NCBI RefSeq assembly: GCF_001941965.1
Contig: NZ_MKZO01000075.1
Span: 176,534-240,533, forward strand
DNA from: Pseudomonas putida
GTDB lineage: Bacteria; Pseudomonadota; Gammaproteobacteria; Pseudomonadales; Pseudomonadaceae
Direction of reading: 5' to 3'
Length of the DNA: 64,000 nt
Both the position numbers and the translations under genes were made by a program. Numbering within the stretch: the first letter of the stretch is position 1; each line of letters opens with the position of its first letter. Shown piece after piece: positions 34,865-42,488 of the stretch. The notes under the pieces are model-generated. The model was not told where the DNA came from. It saw only the letters and a program-made list of their open reading frames with translations, and searched no databases.

Positions 34865-35063
34865 ACCCTGTGGGAGCGGGTTCACCGGATCGCCGCGATT
34901 ACGATGTTGGATTCACCACCGCAATCGCTGGCAAGCCAGCTCCCACAGGGTTCACTGCCAGCCATCAATCTTGGGCACGACACGGTCACTGTGGGAGCTG
35001 GCTTGCCAGCGATTACGGTGGTGGGCTCACTACCCTATCGCGGGTGAACCCGCTCCCACAGGG
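34865..35063. repeat. Nested REP pairs of two classes
   Basis: Two inverted pairs are nested. The outer pair is a different REP class, GTGGGAGCGGGTTCACC (34870-34886) against its reverse complement near 35043-35058. The inner pair, about 34917-34947 and 34989-35021, is the common class GTGGGAGCTGGCTTGCCAGC extended by ATTACGGTGGT-type sequence. It fills most of the 480-base gap between the GST gene and pfeR; the remainder (34690-34860) shows no coding signal. Confidence 0.82.
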
Positions 35064-35124
35064 TACGCGTCGCTCGCTGGCTCTCACGCATATGACAGGA
35101 GCCGTTGCTCAGCTCCCCAATGAA

Positions 35125-35157
35125 GTGGGATGATTCGCAATTGCAATCACTTCCCAC
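35125..35157. promoter_or_regulatory. Extended palindrome upstream of pfeR
   Basis: An imperfect inverted repeat of 33 bases: GTGGGATGATT (35125-35135) and AATCACTTCCCAC (35145-35157) around the core GCAATTGC. It sits 14 bases before the GTG at 35171, a position suited to an operator overlapping a promoter. It may bind Fur or PfeR itself; it is not a close match to the standard Fur consensus. Confidence 0.45.
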
Positions 35158-35170
35158 CCCGAGCCCACCC

Positions 35171-35854
35171 GTGCCTCCCAGACTTCTCCTCGCCGAAGAC
35201 GACCTCAACCTGCGCCAGGACCTCCAGCAGCATTTCCAGCGCCGCGGCTTCAGCGTGCACGCCTGCGAGAACGGCAGCGAGGCGCAGGCGGTGCTGGCGC
35301 AGGACACCTTCGACCTGATCCTCCTGGACATCATGCTCCCGGGCATCGACGGCCTGACCCTGCTCGACCAGTTGCGCCGCGAGCAGACGGTGCCGGTGAT
35401 GCTGATGTCCGCCCTCGGCGCCGAACAGGACCGCATCAGCGGCTTTACCCGCGGCGCCGACGATTACCTGCCCAAGCCCTTCAGCCTGGCCGAGCTGGAT
35501 GCCCGGGTCGATGCCTTGCTGCGCCGCGTGGCGCTGGACCAGCGGCGCATCGACAAGCCCACGACCACCCTCGACGACGACGGCCAGGACGTGCTGCACC
35601 AAGGCCGCCATGCCGGCCTGACCGGCTCTGAATACCGCCTGCTGGCGACCCTGCGTGCCCATCCCGGCGAGGCGCTGAGCAAGGCCTTCCTCTACCAGAC
35701 CGTGCTGCACCGCGCCTACACCCGCCTCGACCGTGGCCTCGACGTGCACGTGTGCAACCTGCGGCGCAAACTGGCGGCCATCGGTGCGCTGCATCTGCAG
35801 ATCCAGTCGGTGCGCAGCCAGGGCTATATCCTGGTGGAATCGGAGCCGTCCTGA
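35171..35854 (+). CDS. pfeR: OmpR-family response regulator, probable PfeR
   Basis: 227 aa from the GTG at 35171, which gives the family-typical start RLLLAEDDLNL; an ATG at 35120 would add 17 residues translated from a palindromic, promoter-like stretch. The receiver domain has acidic residues in AEDD, the phosphoacceptor in LILLDIMLPG, the Thr/Ser in LMSALG and Lys in LPKPFS. The C-terminal winged helix contains TGSEYRLLATLRAHPGEALS and LDRGLDVHVCNLRRKLAAIG. It overlaps the sensor kinase start by 1 base, and the pfeA-type receptor and esterase follow, matching the pfeR-pfeS-pfeA-pfeE order of P. aeruginosa. It should activate pfeA when enterobactin is present. Confidence 0.88.
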   Translation: MPPRLLLAEDDLNLRQDLQQHFQRRGFSVHACENGSEAQAVLAQDTFDLILLDIMLPGIDGLTLLDQLRREQTVPVMLMSALGAEQDRISGFTRGADDYLPKPFSLAELDARVDALLRRVALDQRRIDKPTTTLDDDGQDVLHQGRHAGLTGSEYRLLATLRAHPGEALSKAFLYQTVLHRAYTRLDRGLDVHVCNLRRKLAAIGALHLQIQSVRSQGYILVESEPS

Positions 35855-37200
35855 TGCGCCGTCATCCCTTGCTGTGGAAGCTGGCGCTGCTGCTGGTCGG
35901 CTTCTGCCTGCTGCTGACCTGGCTGATCTGGACCTGGGGCCTGTCGGTGGAGCGCAGCACCTACTTCCTCAGTCCGGCGGATCAGGACTACCTGGCCCAT
36001 TACGCCGGGGAAGCCGAACAGGCCTGGCGCGAAGGCGGGGCAGAGGGCGCCGAGGCCTACCGGCAGAAACTGGCGAGCGAGGAGGACACCTGGGTGGCGC
36101 TGGTCGGGCCCTGGCTGCAAAGCCTCGGCACCACGCCGTTCAGCGCCGAGGAGGCCAGCCACCTGACCTTCATGCGCAAGCTCGACTGGCCCATGAGCAA
36201 GCGCCTGCAGGATGAACTGCCCTACGTCAGCATCGAGTTCCCCGAGCATCCCGAGAGCGGGCGCCTGGTCATACAGTTGCCGGAACGCCTGCTACCCACC
36301 GGCCTGACCCCCTGGACCCACGTGGTCACCCATGGTGTGGCACCCGCCATTCTCGCCTTGCTCCTCGGCTTGCTGCTGTACCGCCATCTGGTAGTGCCGC
36401 TCAACCGCCTGCGCGACCGCGCTGATGCCCTGCGGGCCGATGATCTGGACAGTCCCGGATTGCCGCTGCAAAACCGCCGCGACGAACTTGGCGAACTGGC
36501 CCAGGCTTTCGAACATATGGCCGGACGCCTGCGCCGCAGCCTGGAACAACAGCGCCTGTTGCTGCGCACCTTGTCCCACGAGTTGCGCACCCCGCTGGCA
36601 CGCCTGCGTATCGCCCATGACAGTGGCCTGCCGCCCGAGCAGTTACGCCAGCGCCTGGACCGGGAAGTGGACGATATGCAGCGCCTTCTGGAAGACACCC
36701 TCGACCTGGCCTGGATGGACACGGAAAAGCCGCAACTGCCCAGCGCACCGGTGCAGATGCTCTCGGTCTGGGAAGCCTTGTGCGAGGACTGCTGCTTCGA
36801 GAGCGGCTGGGAACGTTCCCGCCTGCCCAGCGACCTGAGCACCGATTGCTGGATCCACGGCCATCTGGACAGCGTGGCCCAGGCCCTGGAAAACCTGCTG
36901 CGCAACGCCATCCGCCATTCGCCACCTGGCGCAACGGTGACCTTCAGCGGACAGCGCGAAGGCGAGTTCTGGCATTTCCAGCTGTGCGACCAGGGACCGG
37001 GCGTGCCCGATGAAGATCTGCAAAGGATCTTCGAACCCTACCAGCGCCTGGCCGGTAGCGGCGCCGGTTTCGGCCTGGGCCTGGCCATCGCCCGCCGCGC
37101 CATCGAACTGCAAGGCGGCCAGCTCTGGGCCAGCAACGGCCAACCTGGGCTGATCCTGCACCTGCGACTGCCCGTCGACGAGGAATGTTTAGAAAGTTAA
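35854..37200 (+). CDS. pfeS: Sensor histidine kinase, probable PfeS
   Basis: 448 aa inner-membrane kinase. Transmembrane helix 1 is at residues about 9-28 (LALLLVGFCLLLTWLIWTWG), then a periplasmic sensor of about 125 residues, helix 2 (VVTHGVAPAILALLLGLLLY), HAMP, the phosphoacceptor His in LLRTLSHELRTPLARL, and the ATPase motifs LLRNAIRHSPPGATV (N box) and GAGFGLGLAIARR (G2). TGATG overlap with pfeR couples their translation. Partner and position identify it as the enterobactin-responsive PfeS; the ligand assignment is from context, and PirS is the closest alternative. Confidence 0.88.
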   Translation: MRRHPLLWKLALLLVGFCLLLTWLIWTWGLSVERSTYFLSPADQDYLAHYAGEAEQAWREGGAEGAEAYRQKLASEEDTWVALVGPWLQSLGTTPFSAEEASHLTFMRKLDWPMSKRLQDELPYVSIEFPEHPESGRLVIQLPERLLPTGLTPWTHVVTHGVAPAILALLLGLLLYRHLVVPLNRLRDRADALRADDLDSPGLPLQNRRDELGELAQAFEHMAGRLRRSLEQQRLLLRTLSHELRTPLARLRIAHDSGLPPEQLRQRLDREVDDMQRLLEDTLDLAWMDTEKPQLPSAPVQMLSVWEALCEDCCFESGWERSRLPSDLSTDCWIHGHLDSVAQALENLLRNAIRHSPPGATVTFSGQREGEFWHFQLCDQGPGVPDEDLQRIFEPYQRLAGSGAGFGLGLAIARRAIELQGGQLWASNGQPGLILHLRLPVDEECLES

Positions 37201-37213
37201 TGAGCTTTACTCT

Positions 37214-37234
37214 CAATTAGCAGTCATTATCATT
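37214..37234. promoter_or_regulatory. Fur-box-like sequence upstream of pfeA
   Basis: On the minus strand the sequence AATGATAATGACTGCTAATTG matches the first half of the Fur consensus (GATAATGATAATCATTATC) closely and the second half partly. It lies 38 bases before the pfeA start, where iron repression of a siderophore receptor is expected. Confidence 0.55.
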
Positions 37235-37271
37235 CGTGATCTCTTGCATTCAGCGTCCGTCCCGGAGATCG

Positions 37272-39503
37272 ATGATGTCGCCCCGCGCTTTCCCTCGCAT
37301 TCCCTTCCTGCTGCTGTCCAGTTGCCTGTTGTCCACCGCCGTGCAGGCCGCCAACGAGTCCGACGTGGTCGAGCTGGCGCCGCAGAACGTGGTCGCCACC
37401 GCACTGGAAGAAACCAAGCAGGCCCCCGGGGTTTCGGTGATCACTGCCGAAGACATCAAGAAGCGTCCGCCGGCCACCGACCTGTCGCAGATCATCCGCA
37501 CCATGCCGGGAGTCAACCTGACCGGCAACTCCACCAGCGGCCAGCGCGGTAACAACCGGCAGATCGATATCCGTGGCATGGGCCCGGAAAACACCCTGAT
37601 CCTGGTCGATGGCAAGCCGGTCAGCAGCCGCAGCTCGGTGCGCTACGGCTGGCGTGGCGAGCGGGATTCCCGTGGCGATACCAACTGGGTGCCGGCCGAC
37701 CAGGTCGAGCGCATCGAAGTCATCCGTGGTCCGGCGGCCGCGCGCTACGGTTCCGGGGCCATGGGCGGGGTGGTGAACATCATCACCAAGCAGGCCGGGG
37801 CCGAGACCCACGGCAACATGACCGTGTACCAGAACTTCCCGACCCACAGCGACGAAGGCACCAGCAAGCGCATGACCTTCGGCCTCAACGGCCCGCTGAC
37901 CGACACCCTGAGCTACCGGGTCTACGGCAATGTGGCCAAGACCGATGCTGACGACTGGGACATCAACGCCGGGCATGAATCCACCCGCAGCGGCAACCAG
38001 GTCGGCACCCTGCCGGCAGGTCGCGAGGGCGTGCGCAACAAGGACGTCAACGGCCAGCTGAGCTGGCACCTGACCCCGGAACAGACCCTTGAACTGGAAG
38101 CGGGCTTCAGCCGCCAGGGCAACATCTATACCGGCGACACCCAGAACACCAACTCCAATGCCAACGTGAAGAGCATGCTCGGTCACGAGACCAACATCCT
38201 CTACCGCGAGAACTATGCGCTGACCCATCGCGGCGACTGGGACTTCGGCAGCACCATGGCCTACCTGCAATACGAGAAGACCCGCAACCAGCGGATCAAC
38301 GAGGGTCTGGCCGGCGGCACCGAAGGTATCTTCAGCAACAGCGACTTCTACACCTCGACCCTGCGCGACCTGACCGCCCACGGCGAAGTCAACCTGCCGC
38401 TGCATGCCCTGCGCGACCAGACCCTGACCCTGGGCAGCGAGTGGAGCCAGCAGAAACTCGACGACCCGAGCGCCAACACCCAGACCACCACCGAAGGCGG
38501 TGCGGTCAGCGGGCTGAGTGGTACGGGTCGGGACACCGGTTCCCAGGCGCAGATCTTCTCGCTGTTCGCCGAGGACAATATCGAACTGATGCCGGGCACC
38601 ATGCTGACCCCGGCGCTGCGCTTCGACCATCACAGCGTGGTCGGCGATAACTGGAGTCCGTCGCTCAACCTGTCCCACGCGCTGACCGACACCATCACCC
38701 TGAAAGCCGGTATCGCCCGGGCCTACAAGGCGCCGAACCTGTACCAGCTGAATTCCGACTACCTGCTATATAGCCGCGGCCAGGGCTGCTATGGCCAGAG
38801 CACCAGCTGCTACCTGCAAGGCAACGACGACCTCAAGGCCGAGACCAGCGTCAACAAGGAACTGGGGATCGAGTTCCAGCAGGATGGCTGGGTCGCGGGT
38901 CTGACCTACTTCCGCAACGACTACAAGAACAAGATCGAGTCCGGCATGAGCCCGATCGGTCGCGCCACCGGTGGCAGCGGCAGCTACGCCAATGCGGCGA
39001 TCTACCAGTGGGAGAACGTGCCGAAGGCGCTGGTCGAGGGTCTGGAAGGCACCCTGACCATCCCGCTGACCGAGCAACTGAAGTGGAACAACAACTTCAC
39101 CTGGATGCTGCAATCGAAGAACAAGGAAACCGGCGAGACCCTCTCGGTGACGCCGAAGTACACCCTCAACTCGATGCTCGACTGGCAGGCCACCCAGGAC
39201 CTGTCGCTGCAGGCCAGCGTCGCCTGGTACGGCAAGCAGACGCCGAAGAAATATGACTATCACGGTGACCGGGTGACCGGGAGCGCCAACAACCAGTTGT
39301 CGCCGTATGCGCTGGTCGGCCTGAGCGGGACCTACGCCTTTACCAAGAACCTGAGCCTGACCACCGGGGTCGACAACCTGTTCGACAAGCGCCTGTTCCG
39401 CGAGGGCAATGCCCAGGGCGTGAACAATATCGACGGCGCGGGTGCGGCCACCTACAACGAGCCGGGCCGGACCTTCTACACCAGCCTGACTGCGTCGTTC
39501 TGA
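37272..39503 (+). CDS. pfeA: TonB-dependent ferric enterobactin receptor
   Basis: 743 aa outer-membrane receptor. Signal peptide MMSPRAFPRIPFLLLSSCLL with cleavage near VQA-ANE; TonB-box-like ESDVVELAP; plug domain with VNLTGNSTSGQRGNNRQIDI and VERIEVIRGPAAARYGSGAM; then a 22-strand-type barrel ending FYTSLTASF, the expected aromatic terminus. GGAG at 37264-37267 serves either of two adjacent ATGs (37272 or 37275). Strong family likeness to FepA/PfeA. The pfeRS pair upstream and the esterase immediately downstream (TGATG overlap) support enterobactin as the ligand. Iron regulation is indicated by the Fur-like site. Confidence 0.93.
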   Translation: MMSPRAFPRIPFLLLSSCLLSTAVQAANESDVVELAPQNVVATALEETKQAPGVSVITAEDIKKRPPATDLSQIIRTMPGVNLTGNSTSGQRGNNRQIDIRGMGPENTLILVDGKPVSSRSSVRYGWRGERDSRGDTNWVPADQVERIEVIRGPAAARYGSGAMGGVVNIITKQAGAETHGNMTVYQNFPTHSDEGTSKRMTFGLNGPLTDTLSYRVYGNVAKTDADDWDINAGHESTRSGNQVGTLPAGREGVRNKDVNGQLSWHLTPEQTLELEAGFSRQGNIYTGDTQNTNSNANVKSMLGHETNILYRENYALTHRGDWDFGSTMAYLQYEKTRNQRINEGLAGGTEGIFSNSDFYTSTLRDLTAHGEVNLPLHALRDQTLTLGSEWSQQKLDDPSANTQTTTEGGAVSGLSGTGRDTGSQAQIFSLFAEDNIELMPGTMLTPALRFDHHSVVGDNWSPSLNLSHALTDTITLKAGIARAYKAPNLYQLNSDYLLYSRGQGCYGQSTSCYLQGNDDLKAETSVNKELGIEFQQDGWVAGLTYFRNDYKNKIESGMSPIGRATGGSGSYANAAIYQWENVPKALVEGLEGTLTIPLTEQLKWNNNFTWMLQSKNKETGETLSVTPKYTLNSMLDWQATQDLSLQASVAWYGKQTPKKYDYHGDRVTGSANNQLSPYALVGLSGTYAFTKNLSLTTGVDNLFDKRLFREGNAQGVNNIDGAGAATYNEPGRTFYTSLTASF

Positions 39504-40390
39504 TGAAGCTGTCGCCGTTGTTTCTGGGTTTGCTGCTGGTGACCGGCTGTGCGCTGGCACAGCCGGAGCCGGAGCAGAAGATGCAGGCTGCGGTGTTGCA
39601 GGCGCAGGACGCGGCCTACGGCTTCAGCACCCTGGATCTGGACTCTGTGGATGGCCAGCGGCATTACCGGTTGTGGGTCGGCAAGCCGGCCCGGCCGGCG
39701 CCTGCGGCCGGGTATCCGGTGTTGTGGATGCTCGATGGCAATGCCGCGCTGAGTGCGCTGGAGCCTGCCGAGCTGGAGAAGCTGGCAGGTGGGCAGGCCC
39801 CGTTGCTGGTGGCGGTGGGGTACCGGACTGAACAGCGTATCGACCGTAATGGCCGGACCCGGGACTACACGCCGGTGGTGCCGGGGCTGGAGGCCCAGGT
39901 CGATCCGCTGACCGGGCAGCCCAGTGGCGGGGTGGATGCGTTTCTCGATCTGCTGATCGGGCGCATGCAGCCGATGGTGGCGCAGGTCGCGCCCATCGAC
40001 GGCAACCGCCAGACCCTATGGGGGCATTCCTATGGTGGGGTGGCGGTGTTGCATGCGCTGTTTACCCGGCCGGGGGCGTTCAGTGACTACGCGGCGGCGA
40101 GTCCGTCGTTGTGGTGGCGGGACGGGGCCATCGTGGCCGAGGCTGAGGGTTTGGCGGGGCGTCTGGGTGAGGCCCGGCCACGGTTGTTGCTGATGCGCGG
40201 GACTGCCGAGCCGGCGCAGCCGCGGGGGCCGAGTGGTGGCGATAACGAAGGGCCGGCGCGGGCACTGGTGGCGCAGTTGCAGCAGGTGCCGGGGCTGGAG
40301 GTGAGTTATCAGCGCTTCGAAGGGCTGAACCATGGGCCGATGCTGCCGGCGTCGTTGCATCGGGTGATCGAGGGGATGTCTCACAGATAG
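39503..40390 (+). CDS. pfeE: Periplasmic enterobactin esterase, probable PfeE
   Basis: 295 aa alpha/beta hydrolase of the esterase D/Fes-IroE type. The N-terminal signal MKLSPLFLGLLLVTGCALAQ could be read by signal peptidase I after ALA or, because of LVTGC, as a lipoprotein signal. The nucleophile elbow is LWGHSYGGVAVLH, the oxyanion-side sequence is PVLWMLDGNAAL, and the catalytic His lies in EGLNHGPMLPASL. Known for P. aeruginosa: PfeE hydrolyses ferric enterobactin in the periplasm to release iron after PfeA import. It overlaps pfeA by TGATG and ends before a REP pair. Confidence 0.88.
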   Translation: MKLSPLFLGLLLVTGCALAQPEPEQKMQAAVLQAQDAAYGFSTLDLDSVDGQRHYRLWVGKPARPAPAAGYPVLWMLDGNAALSALEPAELEKLAGGQAPLLVAVGYRTEQRIDRNGRTRDYTPVVPGLEAQVDPLTGQPSGGVDAFLDLLIGRMQPMVAQVAPIDGNRQTLWGHSYGGVAVLHALFTRPGAFSDYAAASPSLWWRDGAIVAEAEGLAGRLGEARPRLLLMRGTAEPAQPRGPSGGDNEGPARALVAQLQQVPGLEVSYQRFEGLNHGPMLPASLHRVIEGMSHR

Positions 40391-40408
40391 CCTTGTGGTG
40401 TTGCTGAT

Positions 40409-40492
40409 GGCCTCATCGCTGGCAAGCCAGCTCCCACAGGGTTTTGCTAGCGCCGCAGACCCTGTGGGAGCTGGCTTGCCAGCGATAGGGCC
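40409..40492. repeat. REP inverted pair after pfeE
   Basis: Two opposed copies of GTGGGAGCTGGCTTGCCAGC with matching flanks (GGCCTCATC-type on the left, GATAGGGCCC on the right). It lies directly after the pfeE stop and before the multicopper oxidase gene. Confidence 0.86.
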
Positions 40493-40626
40493 CTGAAGAG
40501 CGACACACCTTCCTGCGACAAGTCTTCACTTAAATTTTCGCAAATGCGGGTGTATCGTATTCGCCCTTCACACTGGCCCTCTGATGGCCAGTTGCTGTTT
40601 TCGCGAAAGATGAGGTGCCTGTTCCG

Positions 40627-42009
40627 ATGTCCTTTACCCGTCGACAAATGCTCAAGGGCCTGACCGGCCTGGTGGTGGTTGGTCTTGGTGCCGGTGGTGC
40701 GGCCCGTTACTGGCTGGGCAAGGTCGAGGACGAGAACGCCGGGCACGACTACGAGCTGATCGCCGCCCCCCTCGATGTGGAACTGGTCCCCGGCTTCAAG
40801 ACCGAGGCCTGGGCCTTCGGCCCGTCCGCCCCCGGCACCGAGCTGCGGGTCCGCCAGGGCACCTGGCTGCGGGTGCGTTTCATCAACCACCTGCCGGTGG
40901 AAACCACCATCCACTGGCACGGCATTCGCCTGCCCCTGGAGATGGACGGCGTGCCCTACGTTTCGCAACTGCCGGTCAAGCCGGGCGAATTCTTCGACTA
41001 CAAGTTCCGCGTCCACGATGCCGGCAGCTTCTGGTATCACCCCCACGTCAGCAGCAGCGAGGAACTGGGCCGCGGCCTGGTCGGCCCGCTGATCGTCGAG
41101 GAACGCGAGCCCACCGGCTTCAAGCACGAGCGCACCCTGAGCCTGAAGACCTGGCACGTGGACGAGCAGGGCGCCTTCCTGCCCTTCAGCATTCCCCGCG
41201 AGGCGGCGCGCAACGGCACAGCCGGGCGCCTGATCACCATCAACGGCCAGGCCAACCAGGTCACCGAGCTGCCGGTCGGCCAGGTGGTGCGGGTGCGCCT
41301 GCTCAACCTCGACAACACCTGGACCTACCGCCTCAACCTTAAAGGCAACTGCGAGGCGATGATCTACGCCCTCGACGGCAACCCGGTCACGCCTCGGCCG
41401 TTGGATGAGGACTATTGGCTCGGCCCTGGCATGCGCATCTGCCTGGCGATCCGTATCCCGGAGGCCGGTGAAGAGATTTCCCTGCGCGACGGCTTCGTCC
41501 GCCTCGGCACCCTGCGTTCCGTGGCCAGCGCCGACAAACCGGGCGACTGGCCGCCAGCCCTGCCGGCCAACCCGATTGCCGAGCCGGACCTGGAGAAAGC
41601 CGAGAAGCTCAACTTCAATTTCGAGTGGGCCGGCAAGGTCTCGGTGGATACCGAGAATGGCCGGCCGCCCAGCCTCTGGCAGATCAACGGCCAGGCCTGG
41701 GACATCACCGACAAGACCTGCGCCGACCGCCCCATCGCCACGTTGCAGAAGGGCAAGAGCTATATCTTCGAGCTGAAGAACATGACCCAGTACCAGCACC
41801 CGATCCACCTGCACGGCATGAGCTTCAAGGTGATCGCCTCGAACCGCCGGGAGATCGTCGAACCCTGGTTCACCGACACCTACCTGCTGGGCAAGAACGA
41901 ACGCGCCCAGGTGGCGCTGGTGGCGGATAACCCGGGCACCTGGATGTTCCACTGCCACGTCATCGACCATATGGAAACCGGCCTGATGGCCGCGATCGCG
42001 GTGGTCTGA
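40627..42009 (+). CDS. Tat-exported multicopper oxidase
   Basis: 460 aa. The N-terminus MSFTRRQMLKGLTGLVVVGL is a twin-arginine signal, so the folded copper enzyme is exported to the periplasm. Copper ligands are visible in all four expected places: TTIHWHGIRLP, SFWYHPHVSSSEE, HPIHLHGMSF and WMFHCHVIDHMETGLM, the last giving the type 1 His-Cys-His. The start at 40627 follows GAGGTG by about 10 bases. It overlaps tadA by TGATG. Known relatives oxidise Cu(I), Fe(II), Mn(II) or phenolics; no Met-rich segment of the CueO kind is visible, so the substrate is open. Confidence 0.93.
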   Translation: MSFTRRQMLKGLTGLVVVGLGAGGAARYWLGKVEDENAGHDYELIAAPLDVELVPGFKTEAWAFGPSAPGTELRVRQGTWLRVRFINHLPVETTIHWHGIRLPLEMDGVPYVSQLPVKPGEFFDYKFRVHDAGSFWYHPHVSSSEELGRGLVGPLIVEEREPTGFKHERTLSLKTWHVDEQGAFLPFSIPREAARNGTAGRLITINGQANQVTELPVGQVVRVRLLNLDNTWTYRLNLKGNCEAMIYALDGNPVTPRPLDEDYWLGPGMRICLAIRIPEAGEEISLRDGFVRLGTLRSVASADKPGDWPPALPANPIAEPDLEKAEKLNFNFEWAGKVSVDTENGRPPSLWQINGQAWDITDKTCADRPIATLQKGKSYIFELKNMTQYQHPIHLHGMSFKVIASNRREIVEPWFTDTYLLGKNERAQVALVADNPGTWMFHCHVIDHMETGLMAAIAVV

Positions 42010-42488
42010 TGCGCCCGCAGATCATCGATCGCAGCCGCGATCAGGAATTCATGCGCCTGGCCCTGGAACTGGCGGCGCAAGGCGCGGCCCTGGGCGAAGT
42101 GCCGGTGGGCGCGGTGCTGGTGCAGCACGGCCAGGTCCTGGGCCAGGGCTTCAACCGGCCGATCACCGACAGCGACCCCAGCGCCCACGCGGAAATGGTC
42201 GCCATTCGTGCCGCCGCCAAGGCCGCGAGCAACTACCGCCTGCCGGGCAGCACCCTGTACGTCACCCTCGAACCCTGCAGCATGTGCGCCGGGCTGATCG
42301 TCCATTCGCGGGTCAACCGCGTGGTCTACGGCGCGCTGGAGCCGAAGGCGGGGATCGTGCAGAGCCAGGGACAGTTCTTCACCCAGGGTTTTCTCAACCA
42401 TCGGGTGATCTATGAAGGCGGGGTGCTGGCGGAGGAGTGCGGGGCGATCCTCAGCGAGTTCTTCAAGGCGCGCCGGGCGAAGGTCTGA
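42009..42488 (+). CDS. tadA: tRNA-specific adenosine deaminase
   Basis: Converts adenosine to inosine at the wobble position of tRNA-Arg(ACG); essential in most bacteria. 159 aa cytidine/deoxycytidylate deaminase fold: zinc His60 and catalytic Glu62 in SAHAEM, zinc Cys90 and Cys93 in PCSMCAG, and VPVGAVLV near the start. The ATG at 42009 shares a TGATG with the multicopper oxidase stop, so it may be translated by coupling. Its stop directly abuts the stop of the convergent mltF. Confidence 0.95.
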   Translation: MRPQIIDRSRDQEFMRLALELAAQGAALGEVPVGAVLVQHGQVLGQGFNRPITDSDPSAHAEMVAIRAAAKAASNYRLPGSTLYVTLEPCSMCAGLIVHSRVNRVVYGALEPKAGIVQSQGQFFTQGFLNHRVIYEGGVLAEECGAILSEFFKARRAKV

